Assembly: GCA_963665155.2 (NCBI GenBank)
Contig: OY761986.2
Coordinates: 1,302,001 to 1,366,000, forward strand
Reading direction: 5' to 3'
Length of the DNA: 64,000 nucleotides
From: UBA1141 sp963665155
GTDB taxonomy: Bacteria; Chloroflexota; Dehalococcoidia; Lucifugimonadales; UBA3495
The first letter of the stretch is position 1; every line of letters starts with the position of its first letter. Below, piece after piece: positions 1-8,265 of this stretch. Both the position numbers and the translations under genes were made by a program. Below the pieces are notes generated by a model. That model had not been told where the DNA came from, searched no databases, and worked only from the letters and a program-made list of their open reading frames with translations.

Positions 1-221
1 CTACAGGGCGGTCGGCCAATTGTTCTATAATCATCTCGACTCTTTAACTCCTCCAGTCCCCCATCAATAGATAGGCTGCGGAATGGGCTACGCCCTTTTG
101 CCGCTCGAATGGAATTTTGAGGTTGTTCCGGAGCCATCCGGAAGGCGGCGTAGTTCTGGTGTGGGACCAGGATTGACGGGACCAGGATCAACTCAAGGGC
201 CCACAGGGGCAATCACAGGAG
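1..221. other. no gene recognised at left edge
   Basis: No reading frame here resembles a known protein, and I see no RNA gene or strong hairpin. The last bases (CACAGGAG) abut the first possible start of the lipoprotein gene and could hold its ribosome-binding site, although they lie very close to that ATG. Confidence 0.4.
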
Positions 222-2003
222 ATGATCATCCAGGTGTTGGGGCGGTGGTGGCTCAGGATTGGGCATTTGCAGTGGGTAGCCTTGATGGTAGCTCTGCTAA
301 TTTTGCTGTTTACGGCTTGCGGCGGGAACGAGACGGTCACTCCGCCCACCCCGGCTGCCACACCTACGCCCGCCATTCCAGCTACGGTGACTCCGGCGGC
401 TCCCCCAGCGACGATCCCTCCTACGATTCAGCCGATAGCAACGTCGGTTCCCCCAACCGAAACTCCCGAACCATCTCCGTTGCCTTCCCCCGATGCTGCG
501 GCGCTGAATCTCCAAGTATTCGCTCCGTTAGATAACACCCTGGTTATGGAAGAAACTTTCACGGTTGCCGGGGTTACCAGGCCCGATGCAACCGTCAGCG
601 TGAACGGTATCTTGACGGTGCCAGACCTCCAGGGAAATTTCGCGGCAGAGTTAACGCTGTCCGGTGAAAACAACCCATTTTCCGTCGAGGTCATTGCTAG
701 CTCGATAACCGGTGAAAAACGCTCAATCGTCCTTACTCAAATCGCCGCCGGAGGGCCTCTCTTTCCGGACTCGGAAGGATATTTCGGGATCATATCCCGC
801 ATTGACAGCGAAGTCTCCGGTACTGCATCAGGCCAGACTGGCTTGATTCTATCCACAGGCACGGGCCCCGTGGAGCTGACAATCACTGCCGATACTATTG
901 TCCGAATACCCGGTATCCGAATTCCTGGTTTGGCGTCGGCTTCAGCGGGCAATTTACTAGAGGGTGACGCCGTCGCTGTGCTGGTTACCCAAGGGCGCGT
1001 TGTCAGCATCCTGGCGAGGAACAAGCAACACCATAGGACCAACCATTTTTCAGGGATTACCACCGATATTGACACCGAGTCTGGCACTGTTTCTATTCGA
1101 AACCCCGATGGTAATCTTATAAAAGCTCCCTGGTTGTCGGAACCCATTGGGTTGATGCCAGGAACTATGGTTACGGCGGTTATCGAGCAAGACCTCACCA
1201 GCGGCAGCCTGGTCATCACCGGCCTAGACACTGCCAAAGCCGGCCTGGAGCGGGTGGCGGCGGCACTGGCAGCGTCGATTGAAAATGCTGAAGCAGAGCA
1301 ACCGCCGCGCTCGTTCGAAGAGCTGAAACAAAGGCTGCTCAGCCATAGCGCTGCACAATTGACCGTGTTGGGGGAAGCCTCAGACAGGCTGGCGGCGCCT
1401 CTACAGGATCAAGTTCTTCAACAACTGGCTTCTTCTTTGGAGTCAATCAGAGCAACGTTAAGCCGTTTCGACGCTGGCGAACCTCAGATGGATTATGCTG
1501 GCATCGTTACGTCAATCAATCTCGACCTCCGAGTGATAACGGTGGAGCAACCAGGATTGAAACCCTTGGAAGTGTCTATATCCAGTGAGGCCAGATTTTG
1601 GCGAGCGCCGGGTGGGCTGCCGATTGCCGAATTGGGCGGGAGACGAGGATACCCACAGGGATGGGCTGATACCCACAGGGTTACCCACAGGGATTACCCA
1701 CAGGGATACCCACAGGGAATACCCACAGGGATACCCACAGGGCTACCCACAGGGATACCCACAGGGATACCCACAGGGATACCCACAGGGATACCCACAG
1801 GGATACCCACAGGGATACCCACAGGGATACCCACAGGGATACCCACAGGGATACCCACAGGGATACCCACAGGGATACCCACAGGGATACCCACAGGGAT
1901 ACCCACAGGGATACCCAGAGCTATGCCAACGAGTTTGGCGGCAGGGAGACGGGGTTCCGGCAGCTTGATTTGGCAAATCGGGTCAGGCTCCGTTACGGTT
2001 TAG
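222..2003 (+). CDS. lipoprotein with DUF5666-like beta domains, N-terminal part (frame-disrupted)
   Basis: This is a secreted lipoprotein of unknown function. A hydrophobic stretch ends in a lipobox (FTAC, Cys about residue 33), followed by a Thr/Pro-rich spacer and a region at about residues 95-165 that looks like a bacterial Ig or carbohydrate-binding fold. After that come repeated beta-rich units of the DUF5666 kind (pattern G-x-I-x-S-I-x...V). The start is uncertain: ATG 222 sits almost on its Shine-Dalgarno sequence, while ATG 285 gives a normal-length signal peptide. At about residue 475 the protein runs into a 12-bp tandem repeat read as Gly-Ile-Pro-Thr and ends soon after in out-of-frame sequence. 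The DUF5666-like sequence continues in another frame from about 1925 to 3079, so one ancestral gene is probably interrupted. No operon partner is visible. Confidence 0.6.
   Translation: MIIQVLGRWWLRIGHLQWVALMVALLILLFTACGGNETVTPPTPAATPTPAIPATVTPAAPPATIPPTIQPIATSVPPTETPEPSPLPSPDAAALNLQVFAPLDNTLVMEETFTVAGVTRPDATVSVNGILTVPDLQGNFAAELTLSGENNPFSVEVIASSITGEKRSIVLTQIAAGGPLFPDSEGYFGIISRIDSEVSGTASGQTGLILSTGTGPVELTITADTIVRIPGIRIPGLASASAGNLLEGDAVAVLVTQGRVVSILARNKQHHRTNHFSGITTDIDTESGTVSIRNPDGNLIKAPWLSEPIGLMPGTMVTAVIEQDLTSGSLVITGLDTAKAGLERVAAALAASIENAEAEQPPRSFEELKQRLLSHSAAQLTVLGEASDRLAAPLQDQVLQQLASSLESIRATLSRFDAGEPQMDYAGIVTSINLDLRVITVEQPGLKPLEVSISSEARFWRAPGGLPIAELGGRRGYPQGWADTHRVTHRDYPQGYPQGIPTGIPTGLPTGIPTGIPTGIPTGIPTGIPTGIPTGIPTGIPTGIPTGIPTGIPTGIPTGIPTGIPRAMPTSLAAGRRGSGSLIWQIGSGSVTV
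1647..1920. repeat. 12-bp tandem repeat, about 22 units
   Basis: The unit is GGATACCCACAG. Fifteen regular units fill 1741-1920, the first and last each slightly altered. The seven upstream units from 1647 are less regular: one is 20 bp and two are 13 bp (1691-1703 and 1716-1728). The repeat has no stop codon in any of six frames. On the plus strand it reads Gly-Ile-Pro-Thr, Gly-Tyr-Pro-Gln or Arg-Asp-Thr-His. It lies inside the lipoprotein gene, and its off-length units change the reading frame across it. Confidence 0.95.
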
Positions 2004-3079
2004 ACACCGGCAACACGACTCGGGTACTTGTCCTGCCCGCAGCGAGTCTTCCAATCAGCAAAATCGGATTCTTGCTTGACATTTCCGCGGCAGGAGCAGC
2101 CATCGGATCGATTACTTCCGTGAATAAAGATTCCGGGGATAAAGTTTCCGGAGATAAAGACTCCCGGCCCCCGACGGTGAGAGTTAAGGACGAAATATCC
2201 GGGCGCACCCTGACACTAACCGTCGCTCCGGATTCAGAACTGATGGAAGGCCCCAACTCCATTTCGGTCTCTGCGTTAACAGGGGCCTCGGTGGATGTAA
2301 TCTACGATCCGGATACCATGGTCGTGCTTCGGCTGAATTCTTTCGCGCCAGGCGACGTGAGAGAACGAATACATGGCGTGGTGCACAGCATGATACCCAA
2401 AATCGCCCCTGGAAACTTAATAGTAGTCACAAACACAGGAGATTTAAGGCCTCTAAATCATACTCGCGATACCAAGATTTTCCGGGATGGACGACAGGTA
2501 ACCATCAACCAGGTGCGGATCGGGGACTTGGTCCAGCCGAACAGCTACGTCTTGGCTGGGGACGGCGGTGACAATTTGCTGGTATTGAAGCTAACATCTC
2601 CCAAGTCAGCACCGGTGGCAGGCACAATAAGAGGGGTTCGCAATATCTCGGATTACCAAACGATCATCACCTTGACCACTAATTGGCTGGACACGATCAA
2701 CGTCGTGGTAAACGGCGACACGCACCTGAACCACCACGGCAAACCCATGACGTTGGATGAATTTGCGGTTGGGCAGAGGGTGGTGGCTGGAGAGGTTGAC
2801 CCGATTTCCGGATTGGCCAGCAGATTGGTGATCGGGACGCCCGAGTCTGTTCACATCAGGGGTGAAATAACCTTTGTGGACCTGAGCGACCACCGCATCG
2901 AAGTCACCTCCGACAGTGGCGAGCGCATCCGGTTATTTGTTTCAGGACCGGGACCGGTGAAGATTGAGATTCCGGGACTCTTCGATGCCAACATCCGCGA
3001 CCTACGAGTAGGCCAGATGCTGCGCATTGGCTTCTATGATCCCGCGACCAAACAAGCGCTAAGCCTGGTGCTCGAATAA
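1970..3079 (+). CDS. lipoprotein, C-terminal DUF5666-like part (separated by frameshift)
   Basis: This is the continuation of the lipoprotein gene in a different frame. It consists of successive beta-rich units resembling DUF5666, with recurring patterns such as G-x-I-x-x-V, T-x-I-x-x-D-G and V-x-G-D-x-V, and it ends naturally at 3079. The listed TTG start at 1970 is only the first nominal start after the repeat. The same frame is open further upstream through the whole repeat (read Arg-Asp-Thr-His). Conserved-looking sequence begins before 1970, so this is probably not a gene with its own start. It is either the severed half of a pseudogene or reaches translation by frameshifting in the repeat. 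The two 13-bp repeat units add exactly the two bases needed to account for the change of frame. Confidence 0.55.
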   Translation: MANRVRLRYGLDTGNTTRVLVLPAASLPISKIGFLLDISAAGAAIGSITSVNKDSGDKVSGDKDSRPPTVRVKDEISGRTLTLTVAPDSELMEGPNSISVSALTGASVDVIYDPDTMVVLRLNSFAPGDVRERIHGVVHSMIPKIAPGNLIVVTNTGDLRPLNHTRDTKIFRDGRQVTINQVRIGDLVQPNSYVLAGDGGDNLLVLKLTSPKSAPVAGTIRGVRNISDYQTIITLTTNWLDTINVVVNGDTHLNHHGKPMTLDEFAVGQRVVAGEVDPISGLASRLVIGTPESVHIRGEITFVDLSDHRIEVTSDSGERIRLFVSGPGPVKIEIPGLFDANIRDLRVGQMLRIGFYDPATKQALSLVLE

Positions 3080-3149
3080 ATTGAGGCGTTTTGTTTACGT
3101 CCCAGTTGGGATCACTAAACCGTACACCCCGTCATACCCTGGCTCCACC

Positions 3150-4358
3150 TCAACGTCGCCCACTCTCGCTTTCAATATCGACTGGGCTAATTCTTCTCCG
3201 CCCACCTTCACCAAGGCATCCTGACCAACGGAGACGAGAATCTGAAATTCGCTGCCCAATTTCCCGGGTCAACCGGTCATATTCCGCTGACACAGCCTTG
3301 GTGGACGGCCCCCGTCCCACAACGCCAGCTATCAACTCAACAAGAGGGACGAGTCGAATAAACGGGGGGCGGCCCTGCTGGCTTCGGATGAACCCGTCCG
3401 GATCGTTAGCGGGGAGCAGCGGGGCTCCGGAAGGGAATCCAGACGGGTCATTCTGGTCGCTTTGGTGACCTTGATAAGCTGAAGCTATGCGGTGCAACAC
3501 GCCCAACGTTAGTGGGCGACCGCATACCGGGCAGCGGTTGCCCAATTGTTGGGTTTCCTCCGGAGTCTGCCGAACCCCGCATTTTCGATGCCCGCTGTAG
3601 TGGTACTTCCCTTCTGCCGGATAAAACTCCAGGGTGTATTCCACGCTCTGGTTTGCCAAAGCGTCGGCGAAGCCACGGTAGCTGGGTTCATCCGGGAAAA
3701 CGGTCAGCTCCCGGCCCAATTTGGCCGGAGAGTGCGCGTCTGAGAAAGAAACGATTGTTTTTTGAGACAGTTCGGGTATGGGCCAAATCATGGCCGGGTC
3801 GCTGGACAACCCCGTTTCGATGGCGTGAATCTGGGGAGTCATGTCCAGGAAGCACTCTGCCAACGTGTCGAAACCGGACTTTGTGCCAAACACCCCGTAC
3901 CAGGGCGTCCAAACGTGAGCCGGGATGATAACAGTGGCGGGATTTATGTCCAACGCCATCTCGGCAAAGTCTCTGGCCGACATTTTCAGGGTGGGCCTGC
4001 CATCGGATTCCAGCTTGTTTCCGGCTACGGCCAGGCGTTGGACGATACGGTCCACCGTAGCGAAGTCGGGGACGAACACCAACAGATGAACTCTTCTCGA
4101 TCGGCCACTCTGGGGATAGACGCAGCTAACCTCGGTGCCTAGGAGAAAACTTACGTCATTAAAGCTAAAGAGCCCATCCCCTCTGGGCATCAGTCTGGCG
4201 CGAAGGTTTTCGCGCCATTTTGGGTGAGTAAAATCCGCTGTGGTCAGGAGGTCGATGCCTTTGACTTTGGCCCTAGCGGAAATGTTCTCCAAGGTCAGGT
4301 TCTTGCTGCATGCGTAGGCGAACGGTGAATGGAGGTGAAGGTCGGCGGTGTAGGCCAT
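3150..4358 (-). CDS. EndoQ-like PHP-domain DNA repair endonuclease
   Basis: The protein resembles Endonuclease Q, which nicks DNA 5' of deaminated bases (uracil, hypoxanthine, xanthine) and abasic sites. From the ATG at 4358 it has about 402 residues, the usual size of the family. Seen in the sequence: a PHP metal motif D-L-H-L-H-S near the N-terminus, a Lys-Gly-Ile-Asp-Leu-Leu stretch, A-D-F-T-H-P-K-W, P-A-H-V-W-T-P-W, and S-F-S-D-A-H-S. A zinc-finger-like segment (Y-H-Y-S-G-H-R-K-C-G followed by C-P-V-C-G-R) is typical of EndoQ. The frame stays open about 300 bp upstream of 4358 without resembling the family, so I place the start just before the PHP motif; ATG 4373 is an alternative. It is transcribed divergently from groES. 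The C-terminal 60 residues are less conserved-looking. Confidence 0.75.
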   Translation of the reverse strand: MAYTADLHLHSPFAYACSKNLTLENISARAKVKGIDLLTTADFTHPKWRENLRARLMPRGDGLFSFNDVSFLLGTEVSCVYPQSGRSRRVHLLVFVPDFATVDRIVQRLAVAGNKLESDGRPTLKMSARDFAEMALDINPATVIIPAHVWTPWYGVFGTKSGFDTLAECFLDMTPQIHAIETGLSSDPAMIWPIPELSQKTIVSFSDAHSPAKLGRELTVFPDEPSYRGFADALANQSVEYTLEFYPAEGKYHYSGHRKCGVRQTPEETQQLGNRCPVCGRPLTLGVLHRIASAYQGHQSDQNDPSGFPSGAPLLPANDPDGFIRSQQGRPPFIRLVPLVELIAGVVGRGPSTKAVSAEYDRLTREIGQRISDSRLRWSGCLGEGGRRRISPVDIESESGRR

Positions 4359-4542
4359 GCCAAAGTCTACCATGGGCCGCTTGCAGGGCCGCTTGCGCAC
4401 TCGACATTCCTGAACTTGGTAACTGACTGGCCGTTGGTATAGTGATGTGAATTGCTGGATTGAAGGGCTGGCGAAAACATTGTTCCCTAAGCAAAATGCG
4501 GACATATCGACGCTGGCATCGGACCGGTCGTCGTGTCGTCTA

Positions 4543-4571
4543 TTGACCGAAGGCTCGGGCCGAACTATCCT
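4543..4571 (+). promoter_or_regulatory. candidate sigma-70 promoter for groES
   Basis: TTGACC (4543-4548) and TATCCT (4566-4571) are separated by exactly 17 bp, giving a fair sigma-70-type promoter about 120 bp before the groES start. I found no CIRCE element (TTAGCACTC-N9-GAGTGCTAA) between here and groES, so HrcA control is not supported by the sequence. Confidence 0.4.
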
Positions 4572-4690
4572 GTAGTTTGTAAAAATAGCGGCTGTGGACG
4601 GAACCGGTGCGATAATTCGAGCGGACGGGAAACGCCCAGCCAACAGGAATACGCCATACAACCGTTAGGAACGGCAACTAGGAGAAATAA

Positions 4691-4999
4691 ATGACCACCA
4701 CCGCAAAGACCTCAACTACCATCAAGCCCATGTCCGATCGGATTCTAATTAGGCCAACTGAACAAGAAGAGATGACCCAGAGCGGCATATTCTTGCCGGA
4801 TACTGCCCGAGAGCGCCCTCAAGAGGGAGAAGTGTTGGCAGTGGGGCCGGGCCGAATTCTGAGTAGCGGGAAAAGGCTTGAGATGGAGCTAAAGGCCGGG
4901 GACAAAGTTATATATTCCAAGTACGCTGGCACGGAAATTGAAGCAGACGACGGAGACTTGTTGCTGTTGGGTTCCAACGACATCCTGATGAAGGTTTAG
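4691..4999 (+). CDS. groES: GroES co-chaperonin (Hsp10)
   Basis: This is the seven-subunit lid of the GroEL folding chamber in the cytoplasm. At 102 residues it is normal length for the family. The first 12 residues are a Thr/Ser-rich extension before the conserved P-M-S-D-R-I-L-I-R-P strand. The mobile loop is visible as Q-S-G-I-F-L-P-D, followed by G-E-V-L-A-V-G-P-G and the C-terminal I-L-M-K-V. A ribosome-binding site (TAGGAGA) lies 6 bp before the ATG. groEL follows after 250 bp, an unusually long gap for this pair that contains 15-bp tandem repeats beginning at the groES stop codon. Identity is clear. Confidence 0.97.
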   Translation: MTTTAKTSTTIKPMSDRILIRPTEQEEMTQSGIFLPDTARERPQEGEVLAVGPGRILSSGKRLEMELKAGDKVIYSKYAGTEIEADDGDLLLLGSNDILMKV

Positions 5000-5059
5000 C
5001 ACGTGAAGGTTTAGCACGTGAAGGTTTAGTACGCGAAAATTTAGAAAGTGAAGACCTGG
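4987..5059. repeat. 15-bp tandem repeats running out of the groES stop codon
   Basis: The last codons of groES (ATGAAGGTTTAG) are echoed by CACGTGAAGGTTTAG at 5000-5014 and 5015-5029, then by a diverged copy at 5030-5044 and a more diverged one at 5045-5059. Each of the first three copies repeats the TAG stop in the same frame, so the 3' end of groES appears to have been duplicated in tandem. Confidence 0.9.
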
Positions 5060-5250
5060 CAGGAAACACTACCAGCTCCGAATAGCCTGCCAACTTTCAC
5101 CCATCAAGAACCGGACTTAGTTAAACCCCGGACTTAATCCTGAACCCGGAACCCGGAACAAAACCCAGCCAGGAATGAACCGGAATAGGCAGTCATAATT
5201 AACCCCTGCTTAAAAATTATTATGTCGCATCCACAGGAGGCTAAAACCAT

Positions 5251-6858
5251 ATGCCGGCGAAGCATGTAATCCAAGGCGAGCAAGCCAGAGAATCATTGAT
5301 GCACGGCGTGAACATTGTCGCCGAAGCCGTGCGCCTGACCCTGGGACCCAAGGGAAAGAACGTGGTGCTGGAGCGGAAATGGGGCGCTCCGGTGATAACC
5401 AACGATGGTGTACAGATCACCAAAGAGGTGGATCTGCCGGACTCCTTCGAAAACATGGGAGCCCAGCTTATCAAAGAGGCAGCCAACAAGACCAACGAAA
5501 TCGCCGGAGACGGCACTACTACATCTACCGTGTTGGCTCAGATTATAGTGCGAGAGGGCATGAAGAATGTCGCCGCTGGATCCGATCCCATGGCCATCAA
5601 AAGAGGGATCGATAAATGCGTGGAGGCTATCGTAGCCGAGTTGAAGAATCTATCGACTTCGGTTGAAGGCCGGGATCAAATGGCTCAAATTGCGTCCATC
5701 GCCGCCAACGACACAGAAATTGGCGAAATGATGGCTGATATTATGGACAAGGCTGGTGCCGACGGCGTGATCACGGTGGAGGAAGGCAAGGGCTTCGTTT
5801 CCGAAACCGAGTTTGTTGAGGGAATGAACTTCGAGCGCGGCTACATCAGCCCCTACTTCGTGACCGATCAAGAGCGCATGGAATCCCAAATCGAAGACCC
5901 TTATATTCTCGTTACGGACAAGAAGATTTCATCCGTGGCCGAGTTGGTCCCGATTCTTGAGAAAACCATGCAGGTATCCAAGAACCTAGTGGTCATTGCC
6001 GAGGATGTAGATGGAGAAGCCTTGGCCGTGATGGTCGTAAACAAACTGCGAGGCACATTCAACACCTTGGCCGTAAAGGCGCCAGGCTTCGGGGACCGGC
6101 GAAAAGCCATGTTGGAAGACATCGCAATCCTCACCGGCGCGCAGGTAATATCCGAAGAACAAGGACGTACCCTGGATTCTGCGACGGTCGCCGATCTTGG
6201 ACGGGCCAGGCGTGTCGAGTCTACCAAAGACAAAACCACCATCGTTGATGGCCGTGGCGACGCGACTTTGATCAAAGGCCGAGAGGACCAAATCAAGGTT
6301 CAGATCGAAGAAACGACTTCCGAATACGACAAGGAAAAGCTACAAGAGCGATTGGCCAAGCTTTCAGGCGGTGTCGCAGTCATCAAGGTAGGCGCGCCCA
6401 CCGAGCCTGAACTTAAAGAGCTAAAGGCACGGGTCGAAGATGCTTTGTCGGCAAGCAGAGCCGCAGTTGAGGAAGGCGTCGTCCCAGGCGGCGGGGTAGC
6501 ATTTCTGCGGTGCTCGGCGGCTCTTGAAGGACTGGATTTACGTGCTGACGAGGCAATCGCCAAATCCATAGTGGCCCGAGCGCTGGAAGAGCCGATTAAA
6601 ATAATCGCCGCCAACTCGGGGGCGGATGGACCGGTAGTCCTAAATACTATCCGGGCGAATAGCGACCCCAACTTCGGGTATGACGCTCGCCGCAGTGAGT
6701 ATGGGGACATGGTGGCCAATGGAATCATCGACCCAGCCAAGGTTTCACGTGCGGCACTGCAAAACGCCGCCAGCGTCGCTGGAATGATCCTGACCACCCA
6801 ATCTCTAATCAGCGAAGAGGAAGCAGAAGAAGTACACGGGCACGATCACGCCCATTAG
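5251..6858 (+). CDS. groEL: GroEL chaperonin (Hsp60)
   Basis: This is the ATP-driven double-ring folding chaperone in the cytoplasm. At 535 residues it is close to the usual 540-550. Visible landmarks are the equatorial ATP site L-G-P-K-G-K-N-V, the catalytic segment A-G-D-G-T-T-T, apical-domain sequence around E-G-M-N-F-E-R-G-Y, and V-E-E-G-V-V-P-G-G-G-V near residue 410. A strong ribosome-binding site (CAGGAGG) precedes the ATG. The C-terminus is acidic then His-rich (H-G-H-D-H-A-H) and lacks the Gly-Gly-Met repeats found in many GroELs. A 25-bp-arm terminator follows at 6973. It probably forms a unit with groES, possibly with its own promoter in the long gap. Confidence 0.98.
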   Translation: MPAKHVIQGEQARESLMHGVNIVAEAVRLTLGPKGKNVVLERKWGAPVITNDGVQITKEVDLPDSFENMGAQLIKEAANKTNEIAGDGTTTSTVLAQIIVREGMKNVAAGSDPMAIKRGIDKCVEAIVAELKNLSTSVEGRDQMAQIASIAANDTEIGEMMADIMDKAGADGVITVEEGKGFVSETEFVEGMNFERGYISPYFVTDQERMESQIEDPYILVTDKKISSVAELVPILEKTMQVSKNLVVIAEDVDGEALAVMVVNKLRGTFNTLAVKAPGFGDRRKAMLEDIAILTGAQVISEEQGRTLDSATVADLGRARRVESTKDKTTIVDGRGDATLIKGREDQIKVQIEETTSEYDKEKLQERLAKLSGGVAVIKVGAPTEPELKELKARVEDALSASRAAVEEGVVPGGGVAFLRCSAALEGLDLRADEAIAKSIVARALEEPIKIIAANSGADGPVVLNTIRANSDPNFGYDARRSEYGDMVANGIIDPAKVSRAALQNAASVAGMILTTQSLISEEEAEEVHGHDHAH

Positions 6859-6972
6859 GAGCGATTGACAATCGTGTAGAAGCGATCGAGAAACGTGGCT
6901 CTGCAAGCTCCCACGACATGCACCGAGGCCTGACAAAGTGGGAGCTTATCCCAAGATGGCACAAGCGTGATA

Positions 6973-7028
6973 TGAAAAACCATATGGCCCCAGCTAGATT
7001 CAACTAGCTGGGGCCATATGGTTTTTCA
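6973..7028 (+). terminator. perfect 25-bp-arm hairpin terminator after groEL
   Basis: Arms 6973-6997 and 7004-7028 are perfect reverse complements around a 6-base loop. The distal arm contains GGTTTTTC, giving a U-run at the end of the stem when read on the plus strand. The opposite strand carries the same T-run, so it may act in both directions. The stem is much longer than a typical intrinsic terminator. Confidence 0.8.
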
Positions 7029-7065
7029 GGGGCCCACATTTGCCCTGAAATTTATTAGGCTGGTA

Positions 7066-7257
7066 ATGATGAGTTCCGAATGGGAATGCGAGAAGTGCGG
7101 GCATTCCAATGGCCCAATGAGGGACGTGTTTTGCGAGAATTGTGGTCAGCGGAGACGGTCCTTATCCAACAATGTTCGATGCAATTGTGTACTAGCGAAT
7201 TTCGGACGGCGCCGAGTTCCCCGTCAGCAAAGACGCGCCCCGACTAACCCTGCATAA
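7066..7257 (+). CDS. small zinc-ribbon protein
   Basis: This is a possible 63-residue cytoplasmic protein of unknown role. The N-terminal 30 residues hold two Cys pairs (W-E-C-E-K-C-G and F-C-E-N-C-G-Q-R), the layout of a zinc ribbon or RanBP2-type zinc finger. The rest is basic and low in complexity. Two adjacent ATGs (7066 and 7069) can serve as start; no good ribosome-binding site is visible. The frame is open further upstream into the groEL terminator, but that part would translate the hairpin and is not credible. The zinc motif makes it more than random, but expression is unproven. Confidence 0.4.
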   Translation: MMSSEWECEKCGHSNGPMRDVFCENCGQRRRSLSNNVRCNCVLANFGRRRVPRQQRRAPTNPA

Positions 7258-7387
7258 ATGCCCGGTGCGACCGTGTCCGGACATCCACGAATAGCCGGGG
7301 AAATTGAATGCTGCGGGATATTCCTCCAAATTGAAGGGCCGCATATGACAAGCAGCGGTTCTCTACGTTACCAATGATGTACAGCCG

Positions 7388-8146
7388 CTAAGCGTACTTG
7401 AGCAGCATTTCGGCCAGTTCTTTGGGCTTGTAGAGCATGGCTTCATGGCACGAGTCCAAAGACAGTATTTCCGCTTCGGGTATTCGTTGGGCCATCCTCT
7501 GCTGCACCTCGGCGGGCACCAACCGATCTTCGTTCAAGACGATGTAGGTCACGGGGCAAGGAGGAGGTCCGTCGTCCAAGGAGACGCGGGCAGTTAGTAC
7601 CCGCGTGGGCAAAGGCCCGAAATACCCTAACGCCTGGATTACTTGCATGGGATCCATGCCGTTACACAAGAGCCTGCTGATGGTTGCCTTAGGGTATCTA
7701 CACTCCTGTTGGGATAGCTTGCTCAAAGCCGACAATATACGAAACCCACCCTGGGTTGGCTGGGGTATGGCGCTCAACATAGAGCGTTGGCTGACGGGAA
7801 CAATGCCCGCAACCAGAACCAAGCGCTTGGGCGGCTGGGGCAACTGGGGTATCGCTTGAAGCGCCAACCCTGCGGCAAAACCATGGGCCACCAAAACCAA
7901 GTCTTTCAGTTGCTCCCGTTCTACCGCCCTGGTGATGGCGTGGATACACTCCTCCAGCCTGACATCGGCAGTATCCCCCTCGATGTCCGCTCCGTGGCCA
8001 GGCAGGTCCATGGGATAAACTTTGTTGGCCCGCTTGGGTATGTGGAGCCTGGGCGGGTGCTCCTGAGGAGCGGTTAAGTGCCCCCAGACCTGGCCCCAAC
8101 TCCACGCTCCCTGTCCGGCTCCGTGAACCAGCAGATAATCCGTCAC
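7388..8146 (-). CDS. alpha/beta hydrolase-fold protein lacking the usual nucleophile serine
   Basis: The 252-residue protein resembles small alpha/beta esterases of the methyl-salicylate/hydroxynitrile-lyase type. It has the N-terminal L-L-V-H-G-A-G-Q-G-A-W-S-W oxyanion strand, an Asp in N-E-D-R-L-V-P and a His in D-S-C-H-E-A-M-L near the C-terminus. The nucleophile elbow, normally G-H-S-x-G-G, reads V-A-H-G-F-A-A-G, so the catalytic Ser position is Gly (codon GGT, one base from AGT). It may be non-catalytic or use another residue. The start is a GTG at 8146 preceded by GGAGA. A 119-bp gap separates it from selA upstream on the same strand. Confidence 0.8.
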   Translation of the reverse strand: MTDYLLVHGAGQGAWSWGQVWGHLTAPQEHPPRLHIPKRANKVYPMDLPGHGADIEGDTADVRLEECIHAITRAVEREQLKDLVLVAHGFAAGLALQAIPQLPQPPKRLVLVAGIVPVSQRSMLSAIPQPTQGGFRILSALSKLSQQECRYPKATISRLLCNGMDPMQVIQALGYFGPLPTRVLTARVSLDDGPPPCPVTYIVLNEDRLVPAEVQQRMAQRIPEAEILSLDSCHEAMLYKPKELAEMLLKYA

Positions 8147-8265
8147 TGCGTCTCCAATTAGCCCTTGCGACTAGACGATGTCGCCGAGCATATTTTTAAC
8201 AATCCCGCTCAAAGCCTGTGGTGTAATAAATTTATGTAATAGACTTGTTGAGACGAATAGGGAAG

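Noticed and set aside
1647..1920. 12-bp repeats as DnaA boxes or replication iterons
   Set aside because: The word TACCCACAG differs from the DnaA box TTATNCACA in key positions, the array lies inside a gene, and no dnaA or dnaN is near.
1585..1968. Gly-Tyr-Pro-Gln or Gly-Ile-Pro-Val repeat proteins in other frames of the 12-bp repeat
   Set aside because: All six frames are open simply because the unit lacks stops; flanking sequence supports only the lipoprotein frames.
4572..4690. CIRCE operator before groES
   Set aside because: The TTAGCACTC-N9-GAGTGCTAA inverted repeat is absent.
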